From contig CANGZK010000002.1 in the NCBI GenBank assembly GCA_947458565.1, positions 1 to 26,305 of the forward strand: a DNA stretch of 26,305 bases, read 5' to 3'. Position 1 is the first letter of the stretch; each line of letters opens with the position of its first letter. The notes beneath the pieces are model-generated. The model was given only the letters and a program-made list of their open reading frames with translations. It was not told the DNA's origin and made no database searches. A program made the position numbers and the translations under genes. This document shows positions 14,688-22,241 of the stretch, piece after piece. This DNA is from Acidimicrobiaceae bacterium. Its GTDB lineage: Bacteria; Actinomycetota; Acidimicrobiia; Acidimicrobiales; Ilumatobacteraceae.

Positions 14688-16745
14688 TTAGCGATTTGTA
14701 GAACGAGATTGCACGAGCGGAGCAAACTCCGAAGCGACAACTGGTTCGCCAATCCGGTTGCCCTGCACGAAGTCGCATCCCAGCAGTCGCAGTCGTTGGG
14801 TTTGATCATCTGTTGTCACCCATTCGGCGATCACTGACATATTGAGCGAGTGAGCCAACTGGATAATTGAGCGAACGATTGGATCATCAGATCCCTGCAA
14901 ACCGATGTCGCGCACGAGTGTTCCATCCAGTTTGAGGAAGTCTGCTGGGAAATCTCGAAGATGTGCAAGTGATGAGTACCCGGTGCCGAAGTCGTCGATT
15001 GCGAGTTTGACGCCAAGTCGTTTGAGCGCGGTAAGCGTGCGCATAATCGCAGGGTTGTCATTGAGCATCGTTGTTTCGTTTATCTCGAGTGCTAGATGAA
15101 GCGGTTCAAGTTTTGTGTCTCTGAGCGAGCCCATCACGCGCTCAACAAAACCAGAGTCGCTGAGTTGGCGTGCCGACACATTGACATGCACGACAAATGA
15201 TCCGTCCACAATGTTTGCATCCATCCACGAGCGTGCATCGATGCACGCTTGACGAATGACCCAATCACCAATTGGCCCGATGGCACCAGATTCTTCCGCC
15301 ATTTCGAGGAACACCGGAGGCGTGAGCACTCCACGCTCGGGATGGTTCCAGCGCAGTAACGCTTCTGTTCCGGCAACGCGACCTGTGTGTGTCGAAACGA
15401 TTGGCTGATGCACAACAAAAAGCTGGTTGGTGGCAAGGGCTCGTTCAAGTTCGGACGAAAGTGCTGCACGATCACGATCAGTTTTGCGCATTTCCTCACT
15501 AAACATTTCGCAACGACCTCGTCCACGCTGCTTTGCGCGGTACATCGCCGTATCTGCATTGCGCAGCAATGTGACAGCAGCATCATTTGGTGACTCTTCG
15601 CTCAACAACGCTGGTGTCGCCATAGCAATACCGATTGACGCACTTGTGAATATCTCGATACCTTGCAAAATGACTTGGCCTGTCATTGCCTGGCGCACGC
15701 GGTCAGCAACATCCATTGCAACGTGCTCGTCACCAAGGCCATCGCATAACACCACAAACTCGTCGCCACCGATGCGGGCGACAATGTCGGATGGGCGAGT
15801 AGCGCTCACCAATCGCTTGGCGATGGTGTTGAGCAGCTGGTCACCAACGCCATGACCGATGTTGTCATTGACATCTTTGAGTTTGTCGAGATCGACAAAC
15901 AGCACAGTGACACCACGCTTGAGAGTGCGGCTGCGCTCAAGTGCTTCGGAGAGTTTGCGCAGAAACAGCACGCGATTTGGCAGTCCTGTCATTGCATCGT
16001 GTGTTGCCTGACGAGTGAGCTCATCTTGCAACTGCTTTGCTTCGGTGATGTCGCGGGCAATAGCCGAGTAGTGCGAGATCACTCCATCTGCGGTGCGCAC
16101 AATCTGCAACACGATCGAGAGCGTGCGCATGATGCCATCAGGGCTTCTAAAGCCAAGTTCGCCTTCCCAGCGATTGCTCGTGGACGATGTGGTGACTTCA
16201 CGTGGCACTTGGTCGCGAATTGCTTGAATGAACATTTGTGCTGCAGCGTCGTTGAGACCAGTTTGTTCGCTAACACCAATGAGTTCTCGTGCGCCATCGT
16301 TGCAAAACATGAGTGCACCGTGTTGATCAAACACCAATACGGCATCTGCTGTTACGTCGAGCAAGCCAACAAGCTGCTCGCTCAGTACTCGCTTAACAAC
16401 TGCATCTGTTACGTCATGTGCGGTGCCGACATATCCAGTGATTGTCGAGTTGGTGCCAAGTTGCGGTTGTGTCGATACATGTACCCACATCACTTCGCCA
16501 TCTGGCTTCCACAATCGAAACTCGAATGTAAACGGCGTCGCTGTTTCACGCGCACGCTGCCACGCTGCTTCGGCAAGTTGTCGCTCGGCAGGTTGCGCGT
16601 TGACCCAAGGTGCGGCACCTTGAGTGATGCTGCCACCACCGAGGGCGAGCACACGGAAAGCATCGTTGGCACTGGTGAGACGACCATTGATATCGGTCTC
16701 AAAAACCCCAATGGGGAGGGAAGCTATCGAACGGTCAATCTCCAT
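14688..16745 (-). CDS. PAS-PAS-GGDEF-EAL cyclic-di-GMP protein
   Basis: Signalling protein of 685 residues that should both make and break cyclic di-GMP. Two PAS domains (about 3-115 and 120-245) feed a GGDEF domain (about 250-415) with intact RIGGDEF and an RxxD inhibitory site (RPSD) five residues before it. The EAL domain (about 425-680) keeps EALLRW, NVSARQL, EINETT, DDFGTGYSSL and the LKLD lysine. Two late motifs deviate: AEGVE reads AEWVT and QGY reads QGN, though their Glu and Gln remain. No transmembrane helix is visible, so it is probably cytosolic. ATG 16745 is chosen because the PAS domain starts right after it; a TTG at 16769 is also open. The gene lies 69 bp downstream of the PEBP lipoprotein stop. 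Confidence 0.9.
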   Translation of the reverse strand: MEIDRSIASLPIGVFETDINGRLTSANDAFRVLALGGGSITQGAAPWVNAQPAERQLAEAAWQRARETATPFTFEFRLWKPDGEVMWVHVSTQPQLGTNSTITGYVGTAHDVTDAVVKRVLSEQLVGLLDVTADAVLVFDQHGALMFCNDGARELIGVSEQTGLNDAAAQMFIQAIRDQVPREVTTSSTSNRWEGELGFRSPDGIMRTLSIVLQIVRTADGVISHYSAIARDITEAKQLQDELTRQATHDAMTGLPNRVLFLRKLSEALERSRTLKRGVTVLFVDLDKLKDVNDNIGHGVGDQLLNTIAKRLVSATRPSDIVARIGGDEFVVLCDGLGDEHVAMDVADRVRQAMTGQVILQGIEIFTSASIGIAMATPALLSEESPNDAAVTLLRNADTAMYRAKQRGRGRCEMFSEEMRKTDRDRAALSSELERALATNQLFVVHQPIVSTHTGRVAGTEALLRWNHPERGVLTPPVFLEMAEESGAIGPIGDWVIRQACIDARSWMDANIVDGSFVVHVNVSARQLSDSGFVERVMGSLRDTKLEPLHLALEINETTMLNDNPAIMRTLTALKRLGVKLAIDDFGTGYSSLAHLRDFPADFLKLDGTLVRDIGLQGSDDPIVRSIIQLAHSLNMSVIAEWVTTDDQTQRLRLLGCDFVQGNRIGEPVVASEFAPLVQSRSTNR

Positions 16746-16781
16746 ATCTTTACAGGTCGAGAGGGGCAAATCAGCCCATAG

Positions 16782-16797
16782 TGCGATGTCGATCGCA
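16782..16797. repeat. 16-bp inverted repeat TGCGAT-N4-ATCGCA
   Basis: A perfect 6-bp dyad with a 4-base loop in the 69-bp gap between the PEBP lipoprotein stop and the GGDEF-EAL start. No U-run follows on the minus strand. It may be an operator for the signalling gene or a weak 3' hairpin. Confidence 0.4.
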
Positions 16798-16814
16798 TGG
16801 AAAGAGATTGGTAG

Positions 16815-17408
16815 TTAGTTCGACGTGACGACGAACGAACTTGACTGCGTGTCCAGTGCGGCGAGCTCGATGGCCTGAATAAGGGTCGCACTGTCGACAC
16901 CGTTTTCCAGATCCAATTGCTGCGAAAGCCCATAACCCGTCAGGCGATAGGTGTGGGTCTCTCCAGCAGGTGGACAAGGGGCGCCAAAACCAATGGTGCC
17001 GAGTGAGTTGGTGGCCTCAATCGCTCCGGTTGGCACTGAGCCCTCTGCCACAGCGGTGTCCGTCGGCTGAATGTTGGCCACAATCCATTGCACCGAATTA
17101 TTGGCGGTCTCATCAACGATGCTGAGTGCCAAGGTGACGATGTCGGATGCAACATTTTGAAACGTGAGGCCTGGTGAGATGCCGGCAGCACATGTAAATC
17201 GTGCATCCAGTTGAGCACCCTCTGCCCACGTCGGCGTAAGGGCAAAGCCTCCAACTGGAGATATCTCTGCACCTGAAGTTGTTGTGACGGCAATTGATTC
17301 TTGTTGATCCGCCGACGGTTCTCGCATGTCACGTCCATCGCGTGAGCAGGCACTCAACAATGAGATGCAGGTCAGCGCAAAAATGATTCGCAAGTGTCGC
17401 AGTTGCAT
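16815..17408 (-). CDS. YbhB/YbcL (PEBP) family lipoprotein
   Basis: A 197-residue exported protein of the phosphatidylethanolamine-binding/Raf-kinase-inhibitor-like family. The N-terminus is a lipoprotein signal peptide ending in the lipobox LLSAC (Cys near residue 21). A short Ser/Thr/Glu-rich spacer follows, then the PEBP fold. Its marks are VQWIVANI (usually HWvvyni) and GFGAPCPPAGETHTYRLTGYGL, the family's GxPCPPxGxxHxY signature. The ligand is unknown. I chose ATG 17408 over the adjacent GTG 17411 because TAATCT lies six bases before the ATG. It is divergent from mca, with 31 bp between the two starts. Confidence 0.85.
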   Translation of the reverse strand: MQLRHLRIIFALTCISLLSACSRDGRDMREPSADQQESIAVTTTSGAEISPVGGFALTPTWAEGAQLDARFTCAAGISPGLTFQNVASDIVTLALSIVDETANNSVQWIVANIQPTDTAVAEGSVPTGAIEATNSLGTIGFGAPCPPAGETHTYRLTGYGLSQQLDLENGVDSATLIQAIELAALDTQSSSFVVTSN

Positions 17409-17414
17409 CACCCT

Positions 17415-17420
17415 AGATTA
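17415..17420 (-). promoter_or_regulatory. -10 element TAATCT, leaderless PEBP-lipoprotein transcript
   Basis: TAATCT on the minus strand, then six bases, then ATG 17408. It is close to the TATAAT consensus and lies back to back with the mca promoter. Confidence 0.5.
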
Positions 17421-17427
17421 CGACTAT

Positions 17428-17433
17428 TAACCT
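17428..17433 (+). promoter_or_regulatory. -10 element TAACCT, leaderless mca transcript
   Basis: TAACCT, then GACGAG, then ATG 17440. The GAG just before the start is too close to act as a ribosome-binding site, so a leaderless mRNA is favoured. Confidence 0.48.
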
Positions 17434-17439
17434 GACGAG

Positions 17440-18348
17440 ATGAGTTTTGGGAAAGAACCGCTGTGCATTGTGACGGTGCATGCCCATCCCGATGATGAAG
17501 CCTCAAAAGGTGCGCCAACAATGGCGTGGTACAACTCGCAGGGTGTTCGCACAGTGCTCGTGTGTTGCACTGGGGGCGAAGAGGGTGATGTAAACAATCC
17601 AGCGCTGAAAGAAGTTGGACAACCATTTCATGGCCTCGATGCTGCGGCCGAAAAAAAGTTGCTCGAGCAACTCCGACCAAGTGAGCTTGATGCTGCAGCA
17701 AAAATAATTGGCTTCCATCATGTGGAGATGCTCGGCTACCGAGACTCCGGCATGGTTGATTCGCCGACCAACAACAACCCAGCGTGTTTTCATATGGCCG
17801 ACATGGACGAAGCAGTAGGACGACTCGTTGCCGTTATTCGCCGCGAGAAACCACAAGTACTCGTCACCTACGGTGACGACCAACGCGGGTATCCGCACCC
17901 AGATCACATCAAGGTGCACGAGATCAGTGTGTTGGCATTCGATCGCGCGGGCGACGATGAGTGGTATCCAGAGCATGGCGAGCCTTGGCAACCGATCAAG
18001 ATGTATTACTCGGCATGGTCGAGGCAGCGTCTTGTTGCTGTGCACGAAGAGTTGTTGCGACTACGTGGCGAGTCGCCGTATGACGAAAATTGGTTTAGTC
18101 GACCCGATCTAGATGGTCGGATCACTACCAAGCTTGAAGTCGGAAAGTTTTTGTGGGCGAGGTCTGGTGCGCTGCGTGCACACAAAACACAAGTTGATGA
18201 AACTGAATCCTTTTGGTTTGGACTGAGCGATGATGAACTTTGCGCTGTCTACCCATTTGAAGATTGGATTTTGGCAAAATCATTGGTGCGCACCGCGCCA
18301 CTTGGGCCAGGCGAATTTGAAAGCGATCTGTTTCGCGGGATTCGTTGA
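17440..18348 (+). CDS. mca: Mycothiol S-conjugate amidase
   Basis: Zinc hydrolase of the PIG-L/LmbE family that cleaves mycothiol conjugates so that the mercapturate can be exported, 302 residues. The zinc site begins with AHPDDEASKGAP; the Lys after Ser distinguishes Mca from the related deacetylase MshB. Further family marks are CCTGGEEGDVNNPAL, MLGYRDSGM and GYPHPDHIKVHE, which supplies the third zinc ligand. The C-terminal half (PFEDWILAKSLV) also fits Mca. Its presence implies that the organism makes mycothiol, an actinobacterial thiol. The gene stands alone, divergent from a PEBP lipoprotein and ending 5 bp from the convergent deacetylase stop. Confidence 0.92.
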   Translation: MSFGKEPLCIVTVHAHPDDEASKGAPTMAWYNSQGVRTVLVCCTGGEEGDVNNPALKEVGQPFHGLDAAAEKKLLEQLRPSELDAAAKIIGFHHVEMLGYRDSGMVDSPTNNNPACFHMADMDEAVGRLVAVIRREKPQVLVTYGDDQRGYPHPDHIKVHEISVLAFDRAGDDEWYPEHGEPWQPIKMYYSAWSRQRLVAVHEELLRLRGESPYDENWFSRPDLDGRITTKLEVGKFLWARSGALRAHKTQVDETESFWFGLSDDELCAVYPFEDWILAKSLVRTAPLGPGEFESDLFRGIR

Positions 18349-18353
18349 GATAG

Positions 18354-19199
18354 TTACATTTTTCGCATTGCATCACGCAGCTCGCGATAACCGATCAACG
18401 TTGCACCGCTGTCAGCCAGAGCCTGCTTGAGCGTCGCGTCATTCACAACGAGTTCGTAGTCGTCAATCCATCCACTCGAGGCATTGCCGAGTGCACGAAT
18501 TTCTGGAGTGTCAACACATGGTTGCACGTGGATCTCGGTGACGCCGGGTTGCAGATTGTTCAACGACTTCAAGACGCGTTCGCGACTGCCTTCGCGCCAA
18601 TCGTGATCGAAGTGGTCGGGAAAGAGCACGCCTTCTTCGGCGGCGAGTGCACGAAATGGAAAACCTGCTTGCTGCTCAGTGATAGTGGATGGCAGTCTCA
18701 CAGGCAGTTTGTATTCGACTGCAAGTTCCATATACACGTCAAAAAATGCCGGGCGCAGCGTGATCGAAGTGAGGTGCGGCGCCAGGTGAGTGACATCGAT
18801 ACCCCATTCGAGCGCGCTTGCAATTTGTGCGCGACACTCTCGCAATACTTCTGTGGAATCGGCATGTTCCCACAAATCGTCAATGGTGCGAGGAAAGCCA
18901 CCTTCTCCCGAGAGCAGGGAAGGTGCGTGCGTGATCGGACCCCAGCGGTACATTTCGTGTTCGCTGTTTAGTGTGAGGTGTACTCCAATGTCTTCGCCGG
19001 CGTATGCCATGACTGCATGTCGTGCCCAAGGCGCAGGCACCATCAGTGATGCGCAAGTTGCAACACCTTTGCGCAATGCGTCGTACACACCAACGTTGGC
19101 TGCATGAAATGCGCCCAAATCATCACAACTGATAATGACCAACTTGGATGAAGCAGGGTATCCAAGTCGTTCGACAAGAGATTGTTGGCTGTTGCTCAC
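18354..19199 (-). CDS. YdjC/ChbG-family polysaccharide deacetylase-like protein
   Basis: A 281-residue protein of the ChbG/HpnK (YdjC) carbohydrate deacetylase family, which removes acetyl groups from chitooligosaccharides or related amino sugars. Likely metal and catalytic residues are the Asp pair in VIISCDDLGAFHAANVG, the His in DIGVHLTLNSEH and the His in THLAPHLTS. The C-terminal strand VTEIHVQPCVD is also typical. The start GTG 19199 follows the thermonuclease stop by 13 bases and is preceded by TAGCGT then seven bases. A longer reading from ATG 19241 would overlap the thermonuclease. No chitin-related neighbour is seen, so the sugar is unknown. Confidence 0.85.
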   Translation of the reverse strand: MSNSQQSLVERLGYPASSKLVIISCDDLGAFHAANVGVYDALRKGVATCASLMVPAPWARHAVMAYAGEDIGVHLTLNSEHEMYRWGPITHAPSLLSGEGGFPRTIDDLWEHADSTEVLRECRAQIASALEWGIDVTHLAPHLTSITLRPAFFDVYMELAVEYKLPVRLPSTITEQQAGFPFRALAAEEGVLFPDHFDHDWREGSRERVLKSLNNLQPGVTEIHVQPCVDTPEIRALGNASSGWIDDYELVVNDATLKQALADSGATLIGYRELRDAMRKM

Positions 19200-19206
19200 A
19201 CCCCAA

Positions 19207-19212
19207 ACGCTA
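19207..19212 (-). promoter_or_regulatory. -10 element TAGCGT, leaderless YdjC-family transcript
   Basis: TAGCGT on the minus strand, then seven bases, then GTG 19199. It lies directly after the thermonuclease stop codon, so the deacetylase may be transcribed on its own. Confidence 0.38.
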
Positions 19213-19716
19213 CTAGCGACATGCCTGCCATAGCCCGACATTTGTGGTTTCGGCTAACGCGGCTGCATGTACGAAATCGATGTGGTGAAATGTGTTTGGC
19301 TCAATGCTCATTGGTGTCCCATATCCACGCAGCACAAGGTCGAGGTTGATGAAGAGATTGTCCGATTCGCGATACAGATAGAGAAGCATTCGGCCGTATC
19401 GATCACGGGCCTCAATGTCGCGTTCAATTCGCACATGTGTACCTTTCGGCAACAGTTGGGTGAGGTATGCGCTTGCCTCTGGGCCAAAACATTCAATCGG
19501 TTTTGTTGGGTGTTTGGTTTCTGGAGTGTTGACACCGATGAGCCTCACACGCTCGGTATTTCCATTGATGTCGATATCTACCGTGTCGCCATCGACGACT
19601 TTGAGAATCGTGATTAAAACTTTGTTTTCGGTTGTCACGCCACTGCTACATGACATGAGCAAAGAAAGGCCAACACCAACAAGTTTGCGCAGGGGGCCTT
19701 TATGAACTTTTATCAT
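19213..19716 (-). CDS. Staphylococcal-type thermonuclease, putative lipoprotein
   Basis: A 167-residue secreted nuclease of the SNase (TNase) fold. The N-terminus is basic then hydrophobic (LVGVGLSLLMSCSSG), with a plausible lipobox ending at Cys23, so it is probably tethered outside the membrane. The catalytic residues are present: Asp in DGDTVDI, Arg and Glu in VRLIGVNTPE (equivalents of Arg35 and Glu43 of the Staphylococcus enzyme) and Arg in DRYGRMLLYLY (Arg87 equivalent). It would degrade extracellular DNA or RNA with calcium. ATG 19716 has no clear ribosome-binding site; TAGCGA five bases upstream is only a near match to the leaderless pattern. It is divergent from the LLM-TetR unit. 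Confidence 0.88.
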   Translation of the reverse strand: MIKVHKGPLRKLVGVGLSLLMSCSSGVTTENKVLITILKVVDGDTVDIDINGNTERVRLIGVNTPETKHPTKPIECFGPEASAYLTQLLPKGTHVRIERDIEARDRYGRMLLYLYRESDNLFINLDLVLRGYGTPMSIEPNTFHHIDFVHAAALAETTNVGLWQACR

Positions 19717-19720
19717 CGTG

Positions 19721-19750
19721 CTCGCTATGTGTGCGAGAGGTCGGTGCGAG
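19721..19750. repeat. CTCGC-N7-GCGAG dyad plus repeated GTGCGAG upstream of LLM-TetR unit
   Basis: CTCGC (19721-19725) is inverted against GCGAG (19733-19737), and GTGCGAG occurs directly repeated at 19731-19737 and 19744-19750. The group covers the expected -35 region of the downstream promoter. It is a plausible operator for the TetR protein encoded in the same unit; this is inferred. Confidence 0.35.
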
Positions 19751-19756
19751 TGCAGT

Positions 19757-19762
19757 TATTGT
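19757..19762 (+). promoter_or_regulatory. -10 element TATTGT, leaderless LLM-TetR transcript
   Basis: TATTGT, then seven bases, then ATG 19770. This start also agrees with where family similarity begins. Confidence 0.48.
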
Positions 19763-19769
19763 TGCTGTT

Positions 19770-20681
19770 ATGACAAAACCACTCGATATCGGTCGGCTCG
19801 GTCTGTGGACATGGACGCTCGATGCACAACCAATGTCTAAATCGCTTGAAGCAGTAAATGAAATTGAATCGCTTGGGTTTTCTACCGTGTGGATTCCTGA
19901 GGCAGTAGGACGTGAGCCTTTTGCGCATGCTGGCTTGTTGCTCGGTGCAACAAAAAAACTCATTGTCGGCACAGGAATTGCATCGATGCAGGCGCGCAGC
20001 GCGGCAACGATGCAGGCTGGACAAAAAACCTTGACTGAAGCATTCCCTGATCGTTTTCTTTTAGGAATTGGCACGAGCCACGGCAACATGGCGAAGGCAA
20101 TTCATAAGAAGGTCTACGAAAAGCCCTATTCAACCATGGTCGAATACCTCGACACGATGGACTCCGGAATGTTTATGGCAGCTCAACCGACGATGCCGAC
20201 GCACAGAGTGCTTGCGGCACTCGGACCAAAGATGCTCAAGCTGGCAGGTGAGCGAAGTGATGGTGCGCATCCATATTTCACGACGCCAGATCACACTGCA
20301 GTTGCTCGAGAGATCATGGGCGCTGGACCAACTCTTGCGCCAGAACTTGCGGTGATCTTTGAGACAGATGCGTCCAAGGCACGAACGATTGCGCGCAACT
20401 ACATGGGCACCTATACGCGTTTGCCCAACTATGCCAACAATTTATTGCGCTCTGGTTTCACCGAAGCAGATATCAAGAATGAGCACGGTGTGCAAAGCGA
20501 CCGATTGGTGGACGCAATCTGTACATGGGGCACGCTCGACACCATTCGCAAACGTATTCAAGAACACTATGACGCTGGTGCATCACATGTTTGCGTGCAG
20601 GTACTGACTGAAGATTTGGTTTCGTTACCAAGTGCCGAGTGGCGCGAACTCGCCACGCTAATTCCCGAATTCAAACACTAG
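19770..20681 (+). CDS. LLM class (F420-type) oxidoreductase
   Basis: A 303-residue luciferase-like oxidoreductase. LGLWTWTLD opens the barrel, STVWIPEAVGREPFAHAGLLLGAT follows in place of the more usual 'DH' segment, and DRFLLGIGTSH is the family GxGxxH strand. ALGPKMLKLAGERSDGAHPYF is typical of the subgroup known as TIGR03620-like probable F420-dependent enzymes. Substrate is unknown. ATG 19770 is preferred to an upstream in-frame start at 19731 because of the leaderless -10 and because the residues in between have no family character. A TetR gene follows after 19 bp and probably controls this enzyme. Confidence 0.87.
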   Translation: MTKPLDIGRLGLWTWTLDAQPMSKSLEAVNEIESLGFSTVWIPEAVGREPFAHAGLLLGATKKLIVGTGIASMQARSAATMQAGQKTLTEAFPDRFLLGIGTSHGNMAKAIHKKVYEKPYSTMVEYLDTMDSGMFMAAQPTMPTHRVLAALGPKMLKLAGERSDGAHPYFTTPDHTAVAREIMGAGPTLAPELAVIFETDASKARTIARNYMGTYTRLPNYANNLLRSGFTEADIKNEHGVQSDRLVDAICTWGTLDTIRKRIQEHYDAGASHVCVQVLTEDLVSLPSAEWRELATLIPEFKH

Positions 20682-20700
20682 AAGCTGACGACTGAAAAAA

Positions 20701-21327
20701 ATGAGCCAAAACCAGCGCAAACGAAGTGATGGTCGCGAAACGATGTCGCGAATCATTGACTTTGCGTTAACAGAATTCAACAAGTTTGGCCCAGATAATT
20801 TCAATTTGGACCGAGTGTTGGAGAAATCAGGGGTTTCTCGTAGCAGTGTTTATCACCATTTTGGTGGGCGCAACGGAGTAATCGCTGCGGTTGAAGCAAA
20901 GCTTGTTGAAAAGGATGTGGATCTCAACAACATTGGACTTCGAGAGTTTGTCAATGTTGCATCACGAGCTACAGAGGTGCTTGAAGTAATCAAAATGGAA
21001 ATCGCAGCCGGATCAAAACAAGAAGATAAAGAAACGAGACAGCGTCGAGTACGTACATTTGCAGCAGCACAAGGCAGCGATCTGCTGAATCAGGTGTTGC
21101 ATTCAAAACAGCGCGAAGCAACAGAGTACCTATGCGAAACATTGCAGATTGCAACGACCAAAGGATTTATTAAACCTCGCGTGCCCGAGATGGCAATTGC
21201 GCACTTAATGTTGTCATTGTTGTTCGGCCGCATTTTGGTTGATCTTGTTGGTAGTGAAAATGGTGATCAACTGTGGACCAATGCCACCTTGGAATCATTG
21301 GAGTACCTGCTCAACCCACAGAACTAG
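20701..21327 (+). CDS. TetR-family transcriptional regulator
   Basis: A 208-residue repressor-type regulator. The N-terminal helix-turn-helix (about 10-60) reads RVLEKSGVSRSSVYHHFGGRNGVIAAVE, a clear TetR_N signature. The all-helical remainder (about 70-208) would bind a ligand and form the dimer. It follows the LLM oxidoreductase by 19 bp with no promoter of its own visible, so the two are co-transcribed. Autoregulation through the repeats at 19721-19750 is a reasonable inference. The effector is unknown. Confidence 0.9.
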   Translation: MSQNQRKRSDGRETMSRIIDFALTEFNKFGPDNFNLDRVLEKSGVSRSSVYHHFGGRNGVIAAVEAKLVEKDVDLNNIGLREFVNVASRATEVLEVIKMEIAAGSKQEDKETRQRRVRTFAAAQGSDLLNQVLHSKQREATEYLCETLQIATTKGFIKPRVPEMAIAHLMLSLLFGRILVDLVGSENGDQLWTNATLESLEYLLNPQN

Positions 21328-21375
21328 TTTTATGACCAGACATTGCTGATGGTAAAGACCAATTCGTACGTTTAA

Positions 21376-22182
21376 CTAAACGCCAAACACGCGCATTTGT
21401 AGCTTGCGCATACCTGCGAGCCAACGCTCATTTTCTGACGCCTTGAGTGTTGCGTATTGCGCAACTTCTGGGTGAGGAAGAATCAAAAATGTTTCTGCTC
21501 TAATGCAGTCGACAACTACCTGTGCAACATCTGCAGGCTCAAGCACGACCCCTGCAACACGCACAACATTGGTGGTTTCGCCGCCAGCAGGGTTGTCGCC
21601 ACCCTTGAGCATGTTGGTGTTGACTCCCTGTGGGCACAAGCAACTGACCCTGATACCGCGCTTGCCGTAAGTGATCGTGAGCCATTCAGCAAATGCGCGT
21701 GCGGCATGTTTCGTCACGGAATACGGAGCTGAGCCAATCTGCGAAAGTAAACCAGCAGCAGATGCCGTGCTGCAAAAATATCCTTCACCTCGAGCCAGCC
21801 AACCAGGCACTAAGTATTTTGCTGCCCAACGATGCGCATTGACGTTGATGTCGAATGCTGTATTCCAAACGTCTTCATCGGTAGTGAGATCGGTGCCTGA
21901 CCCCACACCTGCGTTTGCAAAAAACAAATCAATCGGGCCAAATGCTTTTTCAGCGGTAGAAATCAACGTGGCATTTGCAGCCTCTGTGCCGAGATCGCCA
22001 GCGACAGCAAGTGCAGAATTTGGACGTAGTGCATTCAAACGTTGCGCAATCACATCAAGTGGCGCTTGATCGCGGTCGGCCAAGACCACTGAGGCGCCTT
22101 CTTCGTGGAATCTTTCGGCCAGAGCCATGCCGATTCCGCCAGCGGCACCCGTGACAACAGTGATTTTTCCAGCAAGTTCCAT
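21376..22182 (-). CDS. Short-chain dehydrogenase/reductase (SDR)
   Basis: A 268-residue classical SDR, an NAD(P)-dependent oxidoreductase. The Rossmann glycine motif is VTGAAGGIGMA; DRD after the second strand hints at NAD preference. FANAGVGSG, the catalytic Ser region CSTASAAGLL and YSVTKHAARAF (Tyr and Lys of YxxxK) complete the active site. Many actinobacterial homologues are annotated as 3-oxoacyl-ACP or alcohol dehydrogenases; the substrate is not clear. ATG 22182 is chosen because the SDR fold begins there and TAACAT lies seven bases upstream; the in-frame ATG 22221 adds non-homologous residues. It shares a 59-bp divergent region with a small unknown gene. Confidence 0.9.
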   Translation of the reverse strand: MELAGKITVVTGAAGGIGMALAERFHEEGASVVLADRDQAPLDVIAQRLNALRPNSALAVAGDLGTEAANATLISTAEKAFGPIDLFFANAGVGSGTDLTTDEDVWNTAFDINVNAHRWAAKYLVPGWLARGEGYFCSTASAAGLLSQIGSAPYSVTKHAARAFAEWLTITYGKRGIRVSCLCPQGVNTNMLKGGDNPAGGETTNVVRVAGVVLEPADVAQVVVDCIRAETFLILPHPEVAQYATLKASENERWLAGMRKLQMRVFGV

Positions 22183-22189
22183 GCCTGTG

Positions 22190-22195
22190 ATGTTA
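22190..22195 (-). promoter_or_regulatory. -10 element TAACAT, leaderless SDR transcript
   Basis: TAACAT on the minus strand, then seven bases, then ATG 22182. Confidence 0.48.
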
Positions 22196-22201
22196 CGCAC
22201 A

Positions 22202-22221
22202 GTGTCGCGATTTTGTGACAC
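22202..22221. repeat. 20-bp dyad GTGTC-N10-GACAC between SDR and small gene
   Basis: A 5-bp inverted repeat with a 10-base spacer between two divergent -10 elements. It could control both genes but is short enough to be chance. Confidence 0.25.
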
Positions 22222-22229
22222 CGATCAGG

Positions 22230-22235
22230 TATGGT
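22230..22235 (+). promoter_or_regulatory. -10 element TATGGT, leaderless transcript of small gene
   Basis: TATGGT, then CATGCC, then ATG 22242. The same hexamer and spacing precede the double-TetR gene. It supports both the existence and the start of the 56-residue protein. Confidence 0.48.
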
Positions 22236-22241
22236 CATGCC

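Noticed and set aside
15852..16781. Long open frame (309 codons, plus strand) opposite the GGDEF-EAL gene
   Set aside because: It is the antisense shadow of a gene with clear domains, is rich in Cys and His, and shows no motif.
21340..21375. Terminator hairpin TGGT-AAAG-ACCA between TetR and SDR genes
   Set aside because: The stem is only 4 bp and has no T-run on either side.
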